Of a stretch of 64,000 bases of DNA, positions 17,440 through 26,005 are shown piece by piece. The position numbers and the translations under genes were made by a program. Numbering within the stretch: the stretch's first letter is position 1; every line of letters begins with the position of its first letter. Where the stretch lies: assembly GCF_013283875.1 (NCBI RefSeq), contig NZ_CP054139.1, forward strand, positions 5,270,001 to 5,334,000, given 5' to 3'. The stretch is from Mucilaginibacter mali. GTDB taxonomy: Bacteria; Bacteroidota; Bacteroidia; Sphingobacteriales; Sphingobacteriaceae. Below the pieces are notes generated by a model. It worked only from the letters and a program-made list of their open reading frames with translations. It was not told the origin of the DNA and did no database searches.

Positions 17440-17769
17440 TTAAGCCCGATGCTTTGGGGAGGGTTTGGGAGGGGTCAGGGCCCCGTATATTTCGGCTGTA
17501 AGCAAACCGCTGCCGCCGCCATAATGCTGTATAAATTTCACAAGCGGATTAATAGCCCGGCATGCGGGTTTTATCTTATCTGCCGATATGGCATCCATCC
17601 CGCTGCCCATTAATACCACATCAAATGGGCGCGCGGTAAAAAGCACCATTGCCTGGTGCTCGTCGGTTGCGCCGGTGCCATTCCATTCGGGGTTGTTATT
17701 GATCAACCTGATAATGGTCTGCAATATTTCGGGGTGGCGGCATACGGCCAGAATTTCTGTTTTGTTCAT
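17440..17769 (-). CDS. Degenerate response-regulator receiver-like protein
   Basis: The 109-residue product has the size and alternating strand/helix pattern of a receiver domain (TEILAVCRHPEI, PFDVVLMGSGMDA, PLVKFIQHYG). The phospho-acceptor Asp expected after VVLM is Gly55, and the N-terminal acidic pair is missing, so it cannot be phosphorylated in the usual way. The last ten or so codons (ALTPPKPSPKHRA) lie inside a C-run intergenic repeat, so the natural C-terminus was probably replaced. No DNA-binding domain is present. Confidence 0.6.
   Translation of the reverse strand: MNKTEILAVCRHPEILQTIIRLINNNPEWNGTGATDEHQAMVLFTARPFDVVLMGSGMDAISADKIKPACRAINPLVKFIQHYGGGSGLLTAEIYGALTPPKPSPKHRA
17451..17475. 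repeat. G-run repeat forming the receiver-like gene's 3' end
   Basis: CTTTGGGGAGGGTTTGGGAG and the following GGGT are of the same kind as the CCCTCCCC repeats seen elsewhere in the window, here read through by the coding frame. Confidence 0.5.
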
Positions 17770-17790
17770 TTGATATGATTAAAATTAAAG

Positions 17791-17921
17791 TACGGGGAGC
17801 GTGCGATTCCGCCCATCGGGAGAGTGTAGGGAGGAGGGGTTTAGTCAGGATGTAATATCGTATAAACCCCTCCTGCCACTTCATGATCCCACCACACCCC
17901 TCCCGGTGGGAGGGAACAGCT
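17791..17921. repeat. Dispersed repeat, GTGCGATTCC...CCCCTCC family, copy A
   Basis: The unit reads GTGCGATTCC, a G/C-run stem, AGGAGGGGTTTA, then TAAACCCCTCCTGCC and ends CCTCCCGGTGGGAGGGAAC. A second copy with the same order of blocks lies at 37788-37920, and partial copies near 47.55 and 55.28 kb. It can form a long imperfect hairpin. It lies between the receiver-like and pirin genes. Confidence 0.7.
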
Positions 17922-17938
17922 TCTCTTTATCCTCTCAT

Positions 17939-18661
17939 TTAATACTTAAACTCCATCGGTACTTCCATCAGCAAAAACTCGGCATCAGTTTCGGCGGTGA
18001 TGGTAAATTTTTCGGTATCCCAAATGCCGTAGCCATCGCGGGTATTCAGCAACTGGTCGTTCACTTTTACATCGCCTTTCAGCACAAATATGTATACGCC
18101 ATTGCCTTCGGCTTTAAGGTTGTATTCGCTGCTTACGCCTTTATCAAAATTGCCCATGTGGAACCAGGCATTTTGATAGATCCATACGCCGGCGTCGTCC
18201 TTATCGGGCGAGAGGATCTGTTGCAGCTTATTGTGGCGGTCGGCAGGATCGAGTGTTACCTGGTCGTACCGTGGGTCTACATTGCGTTTGTTAGGGAATA
18301 CCCATATCTGCAAAAACTTAACCGCTTCGGCAGCATCTTTATTATACTCGCTGTGGTAGATACCGGTACCGGCGCTCATTACCTGTATATCGCCGTGCTT
18401 GATCACAGCGGTATTGCCCATACTGTCCTTATGTTCCAGGTCGCCCTCTAAAGGTATCGAGATGATCTCCATATTATCGTGCGGGTGCTTGCCAAAGCCA
18501 CCTCCGCCCAAAACAACGTCGTCGTTCAGTACACGCAGTGCGCCGAAGTGGATACGGTGCGGATCGTAATAACCGGCGAAGCTAAATGTTTGATGACTTT
18601 TCAGCCAGCCATGGTCTGCAAAACCACGGGTATTGGCTTTATGTAATACGGTGTTAGCCAT
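17939..18661 (-). CDS. Pirin family protein
   Basis: The 240-residue bicupin-type protein shows the pirin metal motif: FGKHPHDNMEIISIPLEG with the H-x-H-x-x-E arrangement, followed by MSAGTGIYHSEYN. Bacterial homologues such as YhhW can oxidise quercetin, and others act as redox-linked cofactors; the physiological substrate here is unknown. The gene lies downstream of a Crp/Fnr-type regulator on the same strand, separated by a palindromic repeat. Confidence 0.93.
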   Translation of the reverse strand: MANTVLHKANTRGFADHGWLKSHQTFSFAGYYDPHRIHFGALRVLNDDVVLGGGGFGKHPHDNMEIISIPLEGDLEHKDSMGNTAVIKHGDIQVMSAGTGIYHSEYNKDAAEAVKFLQIWVFPNKRNVDPRYDQVTLDPADRHNKLQQILSPDKDDAGVWIYQNAWFHMGNFDKGVSSEYNLKAEGNGVYIFVLKGDVKVNDQLLNTRDGYGIWDTEKFTITAETDAEFLLMEVPMEFKY

Positions 18662-18767
18662 GATTGATAATTCTCCTTTTCTTGTTTTTGTTGATACAAA
18701 TTTATCCCTGTTTTTACAGGAAATTCATGATGTAGGTCAAGAAAACAGGTGGAGTTATTAAACTGTA

Positions 18768-18873
18768 CGTCATAGCGAGCGATAGCGTGGCTATCCCCGA
18801 TGAGCAGAGACATTATGCAAGATTTACCTTCGAACCGGGGATAGCCACGTCGCTACGCTCCTCGCTATTGACG
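18768..18873. repeat. Palindromic repeat, GAGCGATAG...GCAGAG family
   Basis: A long imperfect inverted repeat begins CGTCATAGCGAGCGATAGCG and ends in the reverse complement (CTCGCTATTGACG), with GGCTATCCCCG / CGGGGATAGCC as inner arms. The centre holds TGAGCAGAG. Related copies are at 30594-30671, 31483-31568, 51024-51125 and 62598-62692. Confidence 0.75.
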
Positions 18874-18886
18874 ATGTGTGTGTGCG

Positions 18887-19471
18887 TTACCGCGCTTTTG
18901 CCATCTCGGCCCGTGCCCTGCTCAAAAATTCCGGACTAACCCCAATATAAGCAGCAATCTGCTTTTGCGGCAGGTGGTTGATAAGCGTAGGGTAGCGGTT
19001 GCAGAAAATCTTATACCGCTCCTCGCCGGTCAGGCTAAGGCGGTCTATCAGGCGTTGTTGATTGGCTACGAGGGATTTTTCGGCCAGGATACGGAAGAAG
19101 CGTTCGAACTTGGGGATCTCGGCGTAAAGCTTCTCCTGGTTTACTTTAGATAGCAGCAGCATTTCGGTTTCTTCCAGCGCCTCGATGTTCAACACACCGG
19201 GTTGCTGACTGATGAGGCTGTACATATCGGCCATCCACCAATCGGCCGGGGCAAAGCTGAGGACGTGCTCGGTACCGTTTTTATCGATACTGTATCCGCG
19301 CAGGCAACCCGAAGTTACAAAGGCCGAGTATTTGCAAACCTCGCCCTGCTGCAATAAAAGCTCCTTCTTTTTTAACTTTTTTGGCAGCAGGTACGAGGTG
19401 AACAATTCCATTTCGGCTTCGGTAAGCCGGATGTGTTTGGATACGTTATCTAAAATTAACTGGAAAGACAT
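18887..19471 (-). CDS. Crp/Fnr family transcriptional regulator
   Basis: The 194-residue protein has an N-terminal cyclic-nucleotide-binding-like domain (KELLLQQGEVCKYSAFVTSG) and a C-terminal HTH (LPQKQIAAYIGVSPEFLSRA). The pattern W-x-x-D-x-x-S in DWWMADMYSLISQQP is typical of the large Bacteroidota subgroup whose ligand is mostly unknown. A 34-base palindrome lies just upstream of its start. It may control the downstream pirin gene. Confidence 0.92.
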   Translation of the reverse strand: MSFQLILDNVSKHIRLTEAEMELFTSYLLPKKLKKKELLLQQGEVCKYSAFVTSGCLRGYSIDKNGTEHVLSFAPADWWMADMYSLISQQPGVLNIEALEETEMLLLSKVNQEKLYAEIPKFERFFRILAEKSLVANQQRLIDRLSLTGEERYKIFCNRYPTLINHLPQKQIAAYIGVSPEFLSRARAEMAKAR

Positions 19472-19479
19472 AAGCCGGT

Positions 19480-19513
19480 GGAAAAGCGAATTTATTATTA
19501 AATACGCTTTTCC
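19480..19513. promoter_or_regulatory. 34-base palindrome upstream of the Crp-type gene
   Basis: The sequence starting GGAAAAGCGAATTTA and ending TAAATACGCTTTTCC is self-complementary except for one base pair and the centre. It starts 9 bases before the regulator's ATG and ends 6 bases before the stop codon of the next gene upstream. It may be an autoregulatory operator or a terminator of the upstream gene. Confidence 0.45.
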
Positions 19514-19519
19514 CGACGG

Positions 19520-20137
19520 TTATTTTGTAAAATGATAGCTTACCCCCAAACTAACACCACCGCTGGCGCTGATACCAAACATCTCTGTTTTGGTTGCAGG
19601 CCCGCTAACTTGCGAAAAAGAACGGCCCTGCTGATATAACAATGCCCCATAAGCCATGTTAACGGCTATTTTTTTAGTTGCAAAAAAAGCGAAGTTGGGG
19701 CTTATTGCCGCAGAGAAAACATGATCGGTGTTTGGAGAGTTGCTATGGCCTGCGGATGTGAGGTACGAGCCATTAAACTGCGGAAAAAAGGCAAATTGCT
19801 GCCCTAAGGTAATATAATACCGCACATCAATACCGCCGCCCAGCATTTTTGATTTGCTTAAAGTAGACGATGTGTAGCCCGGCCCCTGGGTAAACGACGA
19901 ATCTTTATAATAACTATACATAGGTGTAATACCAATTGCCCATTTAGAACCCACGAACATCCCAATGGTTGGCTTTACATTCAATTGCTGATTCTGATAA
20001 AAATAGGAGCCACTCGTGTTGCTTTTTTGATTAAAGTAAGATACGCTGCCGCCTAAATAAAGCGTCCCTTTTTCGGTTTGTGCCTTTGCGTTTAAGGCTG
20101 CTGTTACAATAACAAATGCTAATAATAATTTGCGCAT
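19520..20137 (-). CDS. Outer-membrane beta-barrel family protein
   Basis: The 205-residue product starts with a signal peptide (MRKLLLAFVIVTAALNAKAQ); this Met is preferred over the one 14 codons upstream. The mature part alternates polar and aromatic residues in strands (TLYLGGSVSYFNQKS, WAIGITPMYSYYKD, GGIDVRYYITLGQ) and ends in GGVSLGVSYHFTK, a C-terminal strand typical of small outer-membrane barrels. The function is unknown. Confidence 0.85.
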   Translation of the reverse strand: MRKLLLAFVIVTAALNAKAQTEKGTLYLGGSVSYFNQKSNTSGSYFYQNQQLNVKPTIGMFVGSKWAIGITPMYSYYKDSSFTQGPGYTSSTLSKSKMLGGGIDVRYYITLGQQFAFFPQFNGSYLTSAGHSNSPNTDHVFSAAISPNFAFFATKKIAVNMAYGALLYQQGRSFSQVSGPATKTEMFGISASGGVSLGVSYHFTK

Positions 20138-20290
20138 GATTTTTATAGGTTTTAGTTTGAAAAGAACAGAACGGGGCAACTAATTATTTAGTGTAGCGCG
20201 CCGAAGCTTTAATTTATAAAACCTAATAATGAGGATATTAATTTTTTTGCCGGAAAAAAAGCAATAATACCGGGATGGGACCAGAAAGGC

Positions 20291-20611
20291 TTAGCGTACA
20301 AAATCCACCTTTATCGCATCCGGGTAAAGCAGGCTTAGGTTATGGTCATCTACCTTTTGTACTACAAATTTGGTAAATGGCTGGTTACCCTCGAAGGAGG
20401 TGTAGATGGTATCGCCCTTCATAAAGTAGTCTTCGGTAACGGGCGATCCAGCATTTTCGGTAAATTTATCGTCGGTGATGGTGAGTTTGGTGCTGCCATC
20501 CTTTGTTTTCCAATCGCCTTTTAATTTATTTTTCGGCGAATGCGCGCACGAACCAATAAACAGCACAGTTGCCGATGCCAGGTGGATAAATATCAGGATG
20601 AACGTTTTCAT
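20291..20611 (-). CDS. Small secreted lipoprotein
   Basis: The 106-residue product has a hydrophobic leader ending in a lipobox-like IGSC (Cys at residue 22), then a short domain (KLKGDWKTKDGSTKLTITDD...GDTIYTSFEGNQPFTKF) with the look of a lipocalin-like or DUF-type beta domain. It is most likely an envelope lipoprotein of unknown function. Confidence 0.75.
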   Translation of the reverse strand: MKTFILIFIHLASATVLFIGSCAHSPKNKLKGDWKTKDGSTKLTITDDKFTENAGSPVTEDYFMKGDTIYTSFEGNQPFTKFVVQKVDDHNLSLLYPDAIKVDFVR

Positions 20612-20690
20612 ATGGCAGTATCTGCTCTAAAATAGCCGCCTAAAAAAGGCGGCTTTATCTGTTTAATATCTTTAAGACGTATTTTTAACA

Positions 20691-21062
20691 TTAGGGTTTA
20701 TCTATCAGCTGAGATTTTTTAAGGTAAACCCGGTGCCCTTTCTTGTTTACGTAATAATATTGTGCTTTGTTATTAATGTAAACGGTCTCTCCGTTGGGCG
20801 CTACCTTGCCATCCATTTTCTGGTCGATAACGGCGGCATCGCCCTTGGCGGCCAACTCTGAGGTTTTATTGGCTACTTTTTTGGCAGTAGCAGCGGTAGT
20901 ATTGCCCACCTTTTTTGCCGTAGTGGCTGTGGCGTTGCCTACCTTTTTAGCAGTTTTATTGATCTTGTGGCCCAGGGTAGAGTCCTGGTGAGTTTGGGCG
21001 TGTGTTTGGCCGGCAGCAAATAAGCTTGCCGCGAACATCACGGTTCTGAACACATTTTTCAT
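20691..21062 (-). CDS. Secreted protein with 11-residue TAKKVGN repeats
   Basis: The 123-residue protein has a signal peptide (MKNVFRTVMFAASLFAAGQTHA), then three successive 11-residue repeats (TAKKVGNATAT, TAKKVGNTTAA, TAKKVANKTSE) followed by a short C-terminal domain ending YYYVNKKGHRVYLKKSQL. Eleven-residue Ala/Lys/Thr repeats form long amphipathic helices like those of LEA-type stress proteins. The start four codons into the frame puts the basic residue at the signal peptide front. The function is unknown. Confidence 0.78.
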   Translation of the reverse strand: MKNVFRTVMFAASLFAAGQTHAQTHQDSTLGHKINKTAKKVGNATATTAKKVGNTTAATAKKVANKTSELAAKGDAAVIDQKMDGKVAPNGETVYINNKAQYYYVNKKGHRVYLKKSQLIDKP

Positions 21063-21093
21063 AACAGGCAATTTTAATTCAGTTATGGTATAA

Positions 21094-22101
21094 CTAACTC
21101 AAATTTTCTGCCAAATGTTTCATTTCGTTGTACGGAGAGCGTTTTTGGTATAAAATATTGTAAACAGCATTACAAATAGGCATATATACATTGTGCTGTT
21201 TGTTGATCTGGTGTAGACAATTTACTGCATAATAGCCCTCGGCCACCATGTTCATCTCCAACTGGGCCGATGTTACGGTGTAGCCCTTGCCTATCATATT
21301 GCCAAAGGTACGGTTGCGGCTAAACTGCGAATAGGCGGTCACCATCAAATCGCCCAAATAGGCCGACTCTTTAATGTCGCGATCGATATGATGTATGGCT
21401 TCCACAAAGCGCTCTATCTCACGTATGGCGTTTGAGATCAGCACCGCCTGGAAATTATCGCCATAACCTAAACCATGGCAAATGCCGCTGGCAATAGCAT
21501 AAATATTCTTCAGTACGGCGCTGTATTCGGTGCCGTAGATGTCGTCGGATACGATGGTTTTAATGTAGCGGGTATCTATCATCCCGGCAAAGCGGGCAGC
21601 CAGCTCGGTATCGGGTGAAGCGATGGTTAGGTACGATAACTTCTCCAGTGCCACCTCCTCGGCATGGCAGGGGCCGCTTAACACAAGGAGGTTGTTGAAG
21701 GGTATACCATAACGCTGGTTCAAAAACTCGCCGATGATGAGGTTCTCATCTGGCACGATACCTTTAATGGCCGATACGATCTTTTTACCCTCCAGGTCCT
21801 GCGGGGTAATCCCCGACAGGGCATCCTTTAAAAAAGCGGCGGGCACATTTAGCAGCACAAATTCAGCCTGGGCTAACATCGCCTTCAGATCGGTACTGAT
21901 GTGCTGTGCCGGCACATTAATTTCTACCGAGCTTAAGTACCGCGGGTTATGCCTGAATTTGGTGAGGTGTTCAACCGCCTCGCCGTTGCGCATCCACCAG
22001 TATATATCTTTGGGCGTACTGTTATCGGCCAGCATTTTCACGTTGGCTGTAGCCCAGCTACCCCCACCTATAACGGCTATGGTATTTTTAGTTGTGTGCA
22101 T
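21094..22101 (-). CDS. gpsA: Glycerol-3-phosphate dehydrogenase [NAD(P)+]
   Basis: GpsA reduces dihydroxyacetone phosphate to sn-glycerol 3-phosphate for phospholipid synthesis in the cytoplasm. The 335-residue length is normal. Visible motifs are the nucleotide-binding IAVIGGGSWATA, LSGPCHAEEVA (usually GPSHAEEV) and the catalytic-lysine segment EYSAVLKNIYAIASGICHGLGYGDN. The gene stands alone between the repeat-containing protein and the efflux adaptor. Confidence 0.96.
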   Translation of the reverse strand: MHTTKNTIAVIGGGSWATANVKMLADNSTPKDIYWWMRNGEAVEHLTKFRHNPRYLSSVEINVPAQHISTDLKAMLAQAEFVLLNVPAAFLKDALSGITPQDLEGKKIVSAIKGIVPDENLIIGEFLNQRYGIPFNNLLVLSGPCHAEEVALEKLSYLTIASPDTELAARFAGMIDTRYIKTIVSDDIYGTEYSAVLKNIYAIASGICHGLGYGDNFQAVLISNAIREIERFVEAIHHIDRDIKESAYLGDLMVTAYSQFSRNRTFGNMIGKGYTVTSAQLEMNMVAEGYYAVNCLHQINKQHNVYMPICNAVYNILYQKRSPYNEMKHLAENLS

Positions 22102-22194
22102 TAAAATAAAATCACTGCCCGCTTACTATTGTTTTAAAACGGGAGAACAAAGTAAGGAAAATTTTAGCTTAATGCAGAAATGCAAAACCTAAAA

Positions 22195-22245
22195 GGTTTT
22201 AAAAGCAAAAAAGGCGAAAAGTCCGGAAACCTTTCGCCTTTTACC
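22195..22245 (-). terminator. Terminator after the efflux adaptor gene
   Basis: AAAAGGCGAAA (22209-22219) pairs with TTTCGCCTTTT (22232-22242); on the minus strand the hairpin is followed by a T run (TTTTTTGCTTTT). It is 24 bp past the adaptor stop codon. Similar AAAGGCGAAAG blocks occur after gcvP (12481-12500), so the sequence is also part of a repeat. Confidence 0.65.
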
Positions 22246-22266
22246 TTTCGGCTTTCGCCTTTAAAT

Positions 22267-23610
22267 TTATTTCTTGTCGGTGCTGAACAGTTTAGATTTA
22301 TCTACCTTTTCCACCTCCATTTTATCCTTCAGTGTTTTGGTAATGGCCTCAAACGGCGCCGATACCACTTCCTCGCCACCCTTCAGGCCGCTTAGTACCT
22401 GTATATAGGTATCATCCTGTATGCCGGTGGTTACCTGCACCTGCTTTACTTTGCCGGCTTCGTAAACAAACACATAGGTTTTTACTTCGGCGGCGTTGGC
22501 GGTTTTTGTCTTCTTGTCGTCGGCCGGTTTAGATTTATCAACCCCTTCGCCAGGTTTCTTATCATCGCGGGTGGTTACCGATTGAATAGGCACCGAAAGC
22601 GAGGTAGTACGGTTGGTTTGAATATCAACAGTAGCGGTTAAACCCGGGCGGAAAGGCGATGGGTTCTTTGCATCCTTATTGATCAGCGCGGTATACGATG
22701 CCGGGTCGATACGCACCTTAACCGTAAAGTTGGTCACCTGGTCGGCATTAGTGCCTACCACATTGGCCGAGCTACCTATTTCGGTAACTATACCGGCAAA
22801 CTTTTTACCCAGAAACGCGTCGATCTCAATTTTTGATGAATCGCCTAAAACAACACGGTTAATATCGTTCTCGTTCACGTCAACGTTAACGTCCATTTTG
22901 CTCAGGTCGGATATGGTCATGATCTCGGTACCGGCAAACTGCGCTGTACCTAATACGCGCTCGCCTTTTTCAACCGACAGTTTTGATATCACACCATCAA
23001 CAGGCGCGAAAATGCTGGTTTTAGCCAGGTTATCGTTAGCTTCCTTAACCGAAGCGGCCGACTGGGCCAGGCCGTAGGTAGAGCCGGTTACGTTTTGTTT
23101 GGCTGCTTCCAAACCCGCTTTTGACGCGGCATAATCAGCTTTAGCGGCGTCAAATTCGGCCGCGGTTAATACCTTCTGATCATACAGTTCTTTGGCGCGC
23201 TTGTATTTGGCTTCCGAGTTTTCGAAATTAGCTTTGGCCTGGTTAAGCATCTGGGTGGTATTGCCCACGTTTGCTTTTTGGGTATTGTACGATGCTACGG
23301 CGCGGTCGTAACCCGATTTTAAAATGTCCGGACGGATGCGCACCAGTAATTGGCCCTTCTTCACCACGTCGCCTTCTTTAACAGGCAACTCCACGATCTC
23401 GCCCGATACTTCCGAGCTAATCTTCACCTCAACCTCGGGTTTTATCTTGCCGCTGGCTGATACGGTTTCGTTAATAACGCGGGTCTCGGCCTTTTCGGTG
23501 GCTATCTGCGTTTTTTTAGCCTGACCGATGATGCCGGTCATCTTGCCGATAATTAACAGCACAATAAAGCCGCCAACTGCGTATAAAATGTATTTAGTGG
23601 TCTTTCCCAT
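22267..23610 (-). CDS. Efflux periplasmic adaptor (MacA/RND type)
   Basis: The 447-residue membrane-fusion protein has one N-terminal transmembrane helix (KYILYAVGGFIVLLIIGKMTG), split lipoyl-like halves (GEIVELPVKEGDVVKKGQLL and KTSIFAPVDGVISKL), an alpha-helical hairpin between them, then beta-barrel and proximal domains. A low-complexity Lys/Asp stretch lies near residues 350-370. It would link an inner-membrane pump to a TolC channel. The TolC gene is 31 bp upstream in the same operon, but no pump gene follows; gpsA is next. Confidence 0.92.
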   Translation of the reverse strand: MGKTTKYILYAVGGFIVLLIIGKMTGIIGQAKKTQIATEKAETRVINETVSASGKIKPEVEVKISSEVSGEIVELPVKEGDVVKKGQLLVRIRPDILKSGYDRAVASYNTQKANVGNTTQMLNQAKANFENSEAKYKRAKELYDQKVLTAAEFDAAKADYAASKAGLEAAKQNVTGSTYGLAQSAASVKEANDNLAKTSIFAPVDGVISKLSVEKGERVLGTAQFAGTEIMTISDLSKMDVNVDVNENDINRVVLGDSSKIEIDAFLGKKFAGIVTEIGSSANVVGTNADQVTNFTVKVRIDPASYTALINKDAKNPSPFRPGLTATVDIQTNRTTSLSVPIQSVTTRDDKKPGEGVDKSKPADDKKTKTANAAEVKTYVFVYEAGKVKQVQVTTGIQDDTYIQVLSGLKGGEEVVSAPFEAITKTLKDKMEVEKVDKSKLFSTDKK

Positions 23611-23641
23611 TGGAATGTGATTGTGTTTTGTTCTTTTAAAA

Positions 23642-25030
23642 TTATAATGTGATAGGGTTGCCTAAATAATAATCGATAACCTTGCTGCGGAAGATCATAT
23701 TATATTGCGCCTGGATCATATCGAACTGCGATTTATTCAGGTTAGTTAAGGAAGTATTGTAATTCAGCGAGTTTTCCAAACCAACATTATAACGCAGCTG
23801 GATCACATTGAACGCATCCTTATTGGCCTGGTACGTTTGCTGTGCCGAAATGTATTGGTTTGCCGCTCCACGCGCGTCAAGCACTGCCTGGTATATAATT
23901 TTTGATAAATTGTTTTTCGCTATCTGTGTATTTATCTCGGCATTTTTATAGCTGATGGTGGCTTTCTTTACGTTGGTACGCGCGTTAAACCTGCTAAAGA
24001 TCGGGATCTGCAACCCTACGCCTACGCTTTGCGAAAAGTTATCGCTTAGCTTTTGTCCAAAAGTATAAGGCACTGTGCTAACCACGCCTGTGGCAGGGTC
24101 GATGATCTGGCGGGTTGGCTGTAAGTTAGAATAGTTTGATGACATGCCGCTACCCAGGCTAAGCGTAGGATAGAACGATGCCTTGGCTATTTTTATACCT
24201 TGTGCCGCCACAGCCTGTTGTGCTTCGGCCAGTTTTACATCCGGGTTTACACTTGCGGCTGTTTTAAAAACATCGTTAGCATTAAAAGCAGTTTTCACGT
24301 CGGTAAACTTGCTGATATCGGGCCTTTCAACCGCGATCTGTGTTGAAGCGGGCATCTCCATATATTGCTTTAGTGTTAAAAAGGATATATCCAGCTGGTT
24401 TTGCGCGTTGGTTAAGTTATATTCGGCAGTAGATAGGCCCGCCTTAGCCTGCGACAGATCGGCCATGGTTTGGTTGCCGGCCTTTACCGTTTTATCGGTG
24501 CGGTCCAGGTTTATTTTAGAAATATCAATTTGCTGCTTCGCTGCCAAAACCAGGTCCTGATTGGTTAAAATTTGCAGGTAAGCGATAATTACGTTTAAGG
24601 TAAGGTCGTTTTTTATTTTCGTGGTGTTCGATTTATCAACCTCTACCTGTAAGCGGTTTTGAATAATGGTATTGCGCAATGCCCCGCCCTGGAAAAGGAT
24701 CATCGATAAGTTGATGCCCGGGCTTAAGCTAAAAATGCTGCGGCTGTTGTTGAACTGGTTGGTAGTAGGGTCGATAGCACGGCCAAAACTTTGCGAAGCG
24801 TTAACGCTCCCCGACAGGCCCGGCAACTGGTTGTTTTTCGACTGCTGGTAAGTAGCTTCGTCAAAAAGCTGGTTAAACGCCGATTGCTTTACCGTAAGGT
24901 TGTTTTGCAGGGCAAGGTCAACCGCTTTTTGCAGGCCAATTACCTGTTGCGCATTAGCCGATAACGCTATCCCCCCTAAAAGCAGGGCGCAAATGCCGGT
25001 TTTTTTAACTGTTAATAATAGTTGTTTCAT
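23642..25030 (-). CDS. TolC family outer-membrane efflux protein
   Basis: The 462-residue protein has a signal peptide (up to ALSANAQ) and two repeated helical halves typical of TolC, with motifs such as GLQKAVDLALQNNLTVKQS and NAQNQLDISFLTLKQYMEMP. It forms the outer-membrane and periplasmic channel of a tripartite exporter. It is the first gene of a two-gene operon with the adaptor. Confidence 0.93.
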   Translation of the reverse strand: MKQLLLTVKKTGICALLLGGIALSANAQQVIGLQKAVDLALQNNLTVKQSAFNQLFDEATYQQSKNNQLPGLSGSVNASQSFGRAIDPTTNQFNNSRSIFSLSPGINLSMILFQGGALRNTIIQNRLQVEVDKSNTTKIKNDLTLNVIIAYLQILTNQDLVLAAKQQIDISKINLDRTDKTVKAGNQTMADLSQAKAGLSTAEYNLTNAQNQLDISFLTLKQYMEMPASTQIAVERPDISKFTDVKTAFNANDVFKTAASVNPDVKLAEAQQAVAAQGIKIAKASFYPTLSLGSGMSSNYSNLQPTRQIIDPATGVVSTVPYTFGQKLSDNFSQSVGVGLQIPIFSRFNARTNVKKATISYKNAEINTQIAKNNLSKIIYQAVLDARGAANQYISAQQTYQANKDAFNVIQLRYNVGLENSLNYNTSLTNLNKSQFDMIQAQYNMIFRSKVIDYYLGNPITL

Positions 25031-25120
25031 TGCTATATATTTCCTGGCCTGGGCTTAAATACCGCTTTGCCGGTGTGATATTTGTTTACGTTATGGCGCT
25101 TTTTTAGTTTACTTTGCAAT

Positions 25121-25738
25121 ATGTACCTGGTTAAAACTCCCTGGTTGCTTAAAAAGCTGTACCCTGCCCTAACCTGGCACAAAGGCCGCGACAGCCATTG
25201 CATTTATCTCACCTTTGACGACGGACCCATACCGATTGTTACACCGTTTGTTTTAAATATTTTAAAACAGCATAATGCCCGCGCCACATTTTTTTGCATT
25301 GGCGATAACGTAACTAAGCACCCCGAAATATACAAACAATTATTAGATGATGGTCACCGCATCGGAAATCATACCTATAATCACCTGAAAGGCTGGGATA
25401 CCGATGATAAAACTTACATTGCCAATTTTAAAAAATGCGATGAATTGCTGCATACCAACCTGTTCCGGCCGCCATATGGAAGGGCCAAACGATCGCAGGT
25501 GAAAAAGCTGAAATCGCTTAACCCGCAACTGGATGTGATCATGTGGGATGTGCTGAGCGGCGACTTCGACCAACAGTTAGCACCCTATGCCTGCCTGCAA
25601 AATGTGCTGAAGCACACCGGGAACGGATCGATAATTGTATTTCATGATAGTTTAAAAGCGTTCCCCCGGCTGGAATATGTTTTGCCGCGGGCGATGGAAC
25701 ATTGGGCTAAGGCGGGTTATTGTTTTGAAGTTTTATAA
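25121..25738 (+). CDS. Polysaccharide deacetylase family protein
   Basis: The 205-residue protein is a NodB-homology deacetylase. The metal and catalytic motifs are visible: TFDDGP (D33, D34), GNHTYNH (H-x-x-x-H), FRPPYGR and IVFHDS. Such enzymes remove N-acetyl or O-acetyl groups from peptidoglycan, chitin-like glycans or biofilm polysaccharides. The ATG at 25121 is preferred over a TTG 13 codons upstream, since family members start shortly before the basic WHKG segment. Confidence 0.92.
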   Translation: MYLVKTPWLLKKLYPALTWHKGRDSHCIYLTFDDGPIPIVTPFVLNILKQHNARATFFCIGDNVTKHPEIYKQLLDDGHRIGNHTYNHLKGWDTDDKTYIANFKKCDELLHTNLFRPPYGRAKRSQVKKLKSLNPQLDVIMWDVLSGDFDQQLAPYACLQNVLKHTGNGSIIVFHDSLKAFPRLEYVLPRAMEHWAKAGYCFEVL

Positions 25739-25753
25739 TCCGGGGCGCCTTTT

Positions 25754-25830
25754 GTAGAGCCACATATTTGTGGCTCCCGACAGATCTATTTAACCTTTAT
25801 CAAAAAAAAGCCACAAATATGTGGCTCTAC
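25754..25830. repeat. Inverted repeat with perfect 22-bp arms
   Basis: Arms 25754-25775 (GTAGAGCCACATATTTGTGG plus CT) and 25809-25830 are exact reverse complements; each arm is itself partly palindromic (CCACATATTTGTGG). The spacer is 33 bases. It lies just downstream of the deacetylase gene. Confidence 0.75.
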
Positions 25831-25946
25831 GGCATATTGAATATCATAGTGTATTGGTATAAAATAAACCAAACGGTATTTTTTATTGTTTGATATTGAT
25901 AAACAGGCATTATTTTGTGTTTATTTACGTCATTTATACAATAATT

Positions 25947-25980
25947 CTTTTCAGCGTTCGATTTAAATGTTTTAGTTTTG
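25947..25980 (+). promoter_or_regulatory. Promoter of sucA (TAGTTTTG)
   Basis: TAGTTTTG at 25973-25980 fits TAnnTTTG exactly, 25 bp before the sucA ATG. The -33 position is occupied by a TTTTC stretch, a weak match. Confidence 0.5.
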
Positions 25981-26005
25981 TAGTGTTTTACAGATCAGTT
26001 TCTAC

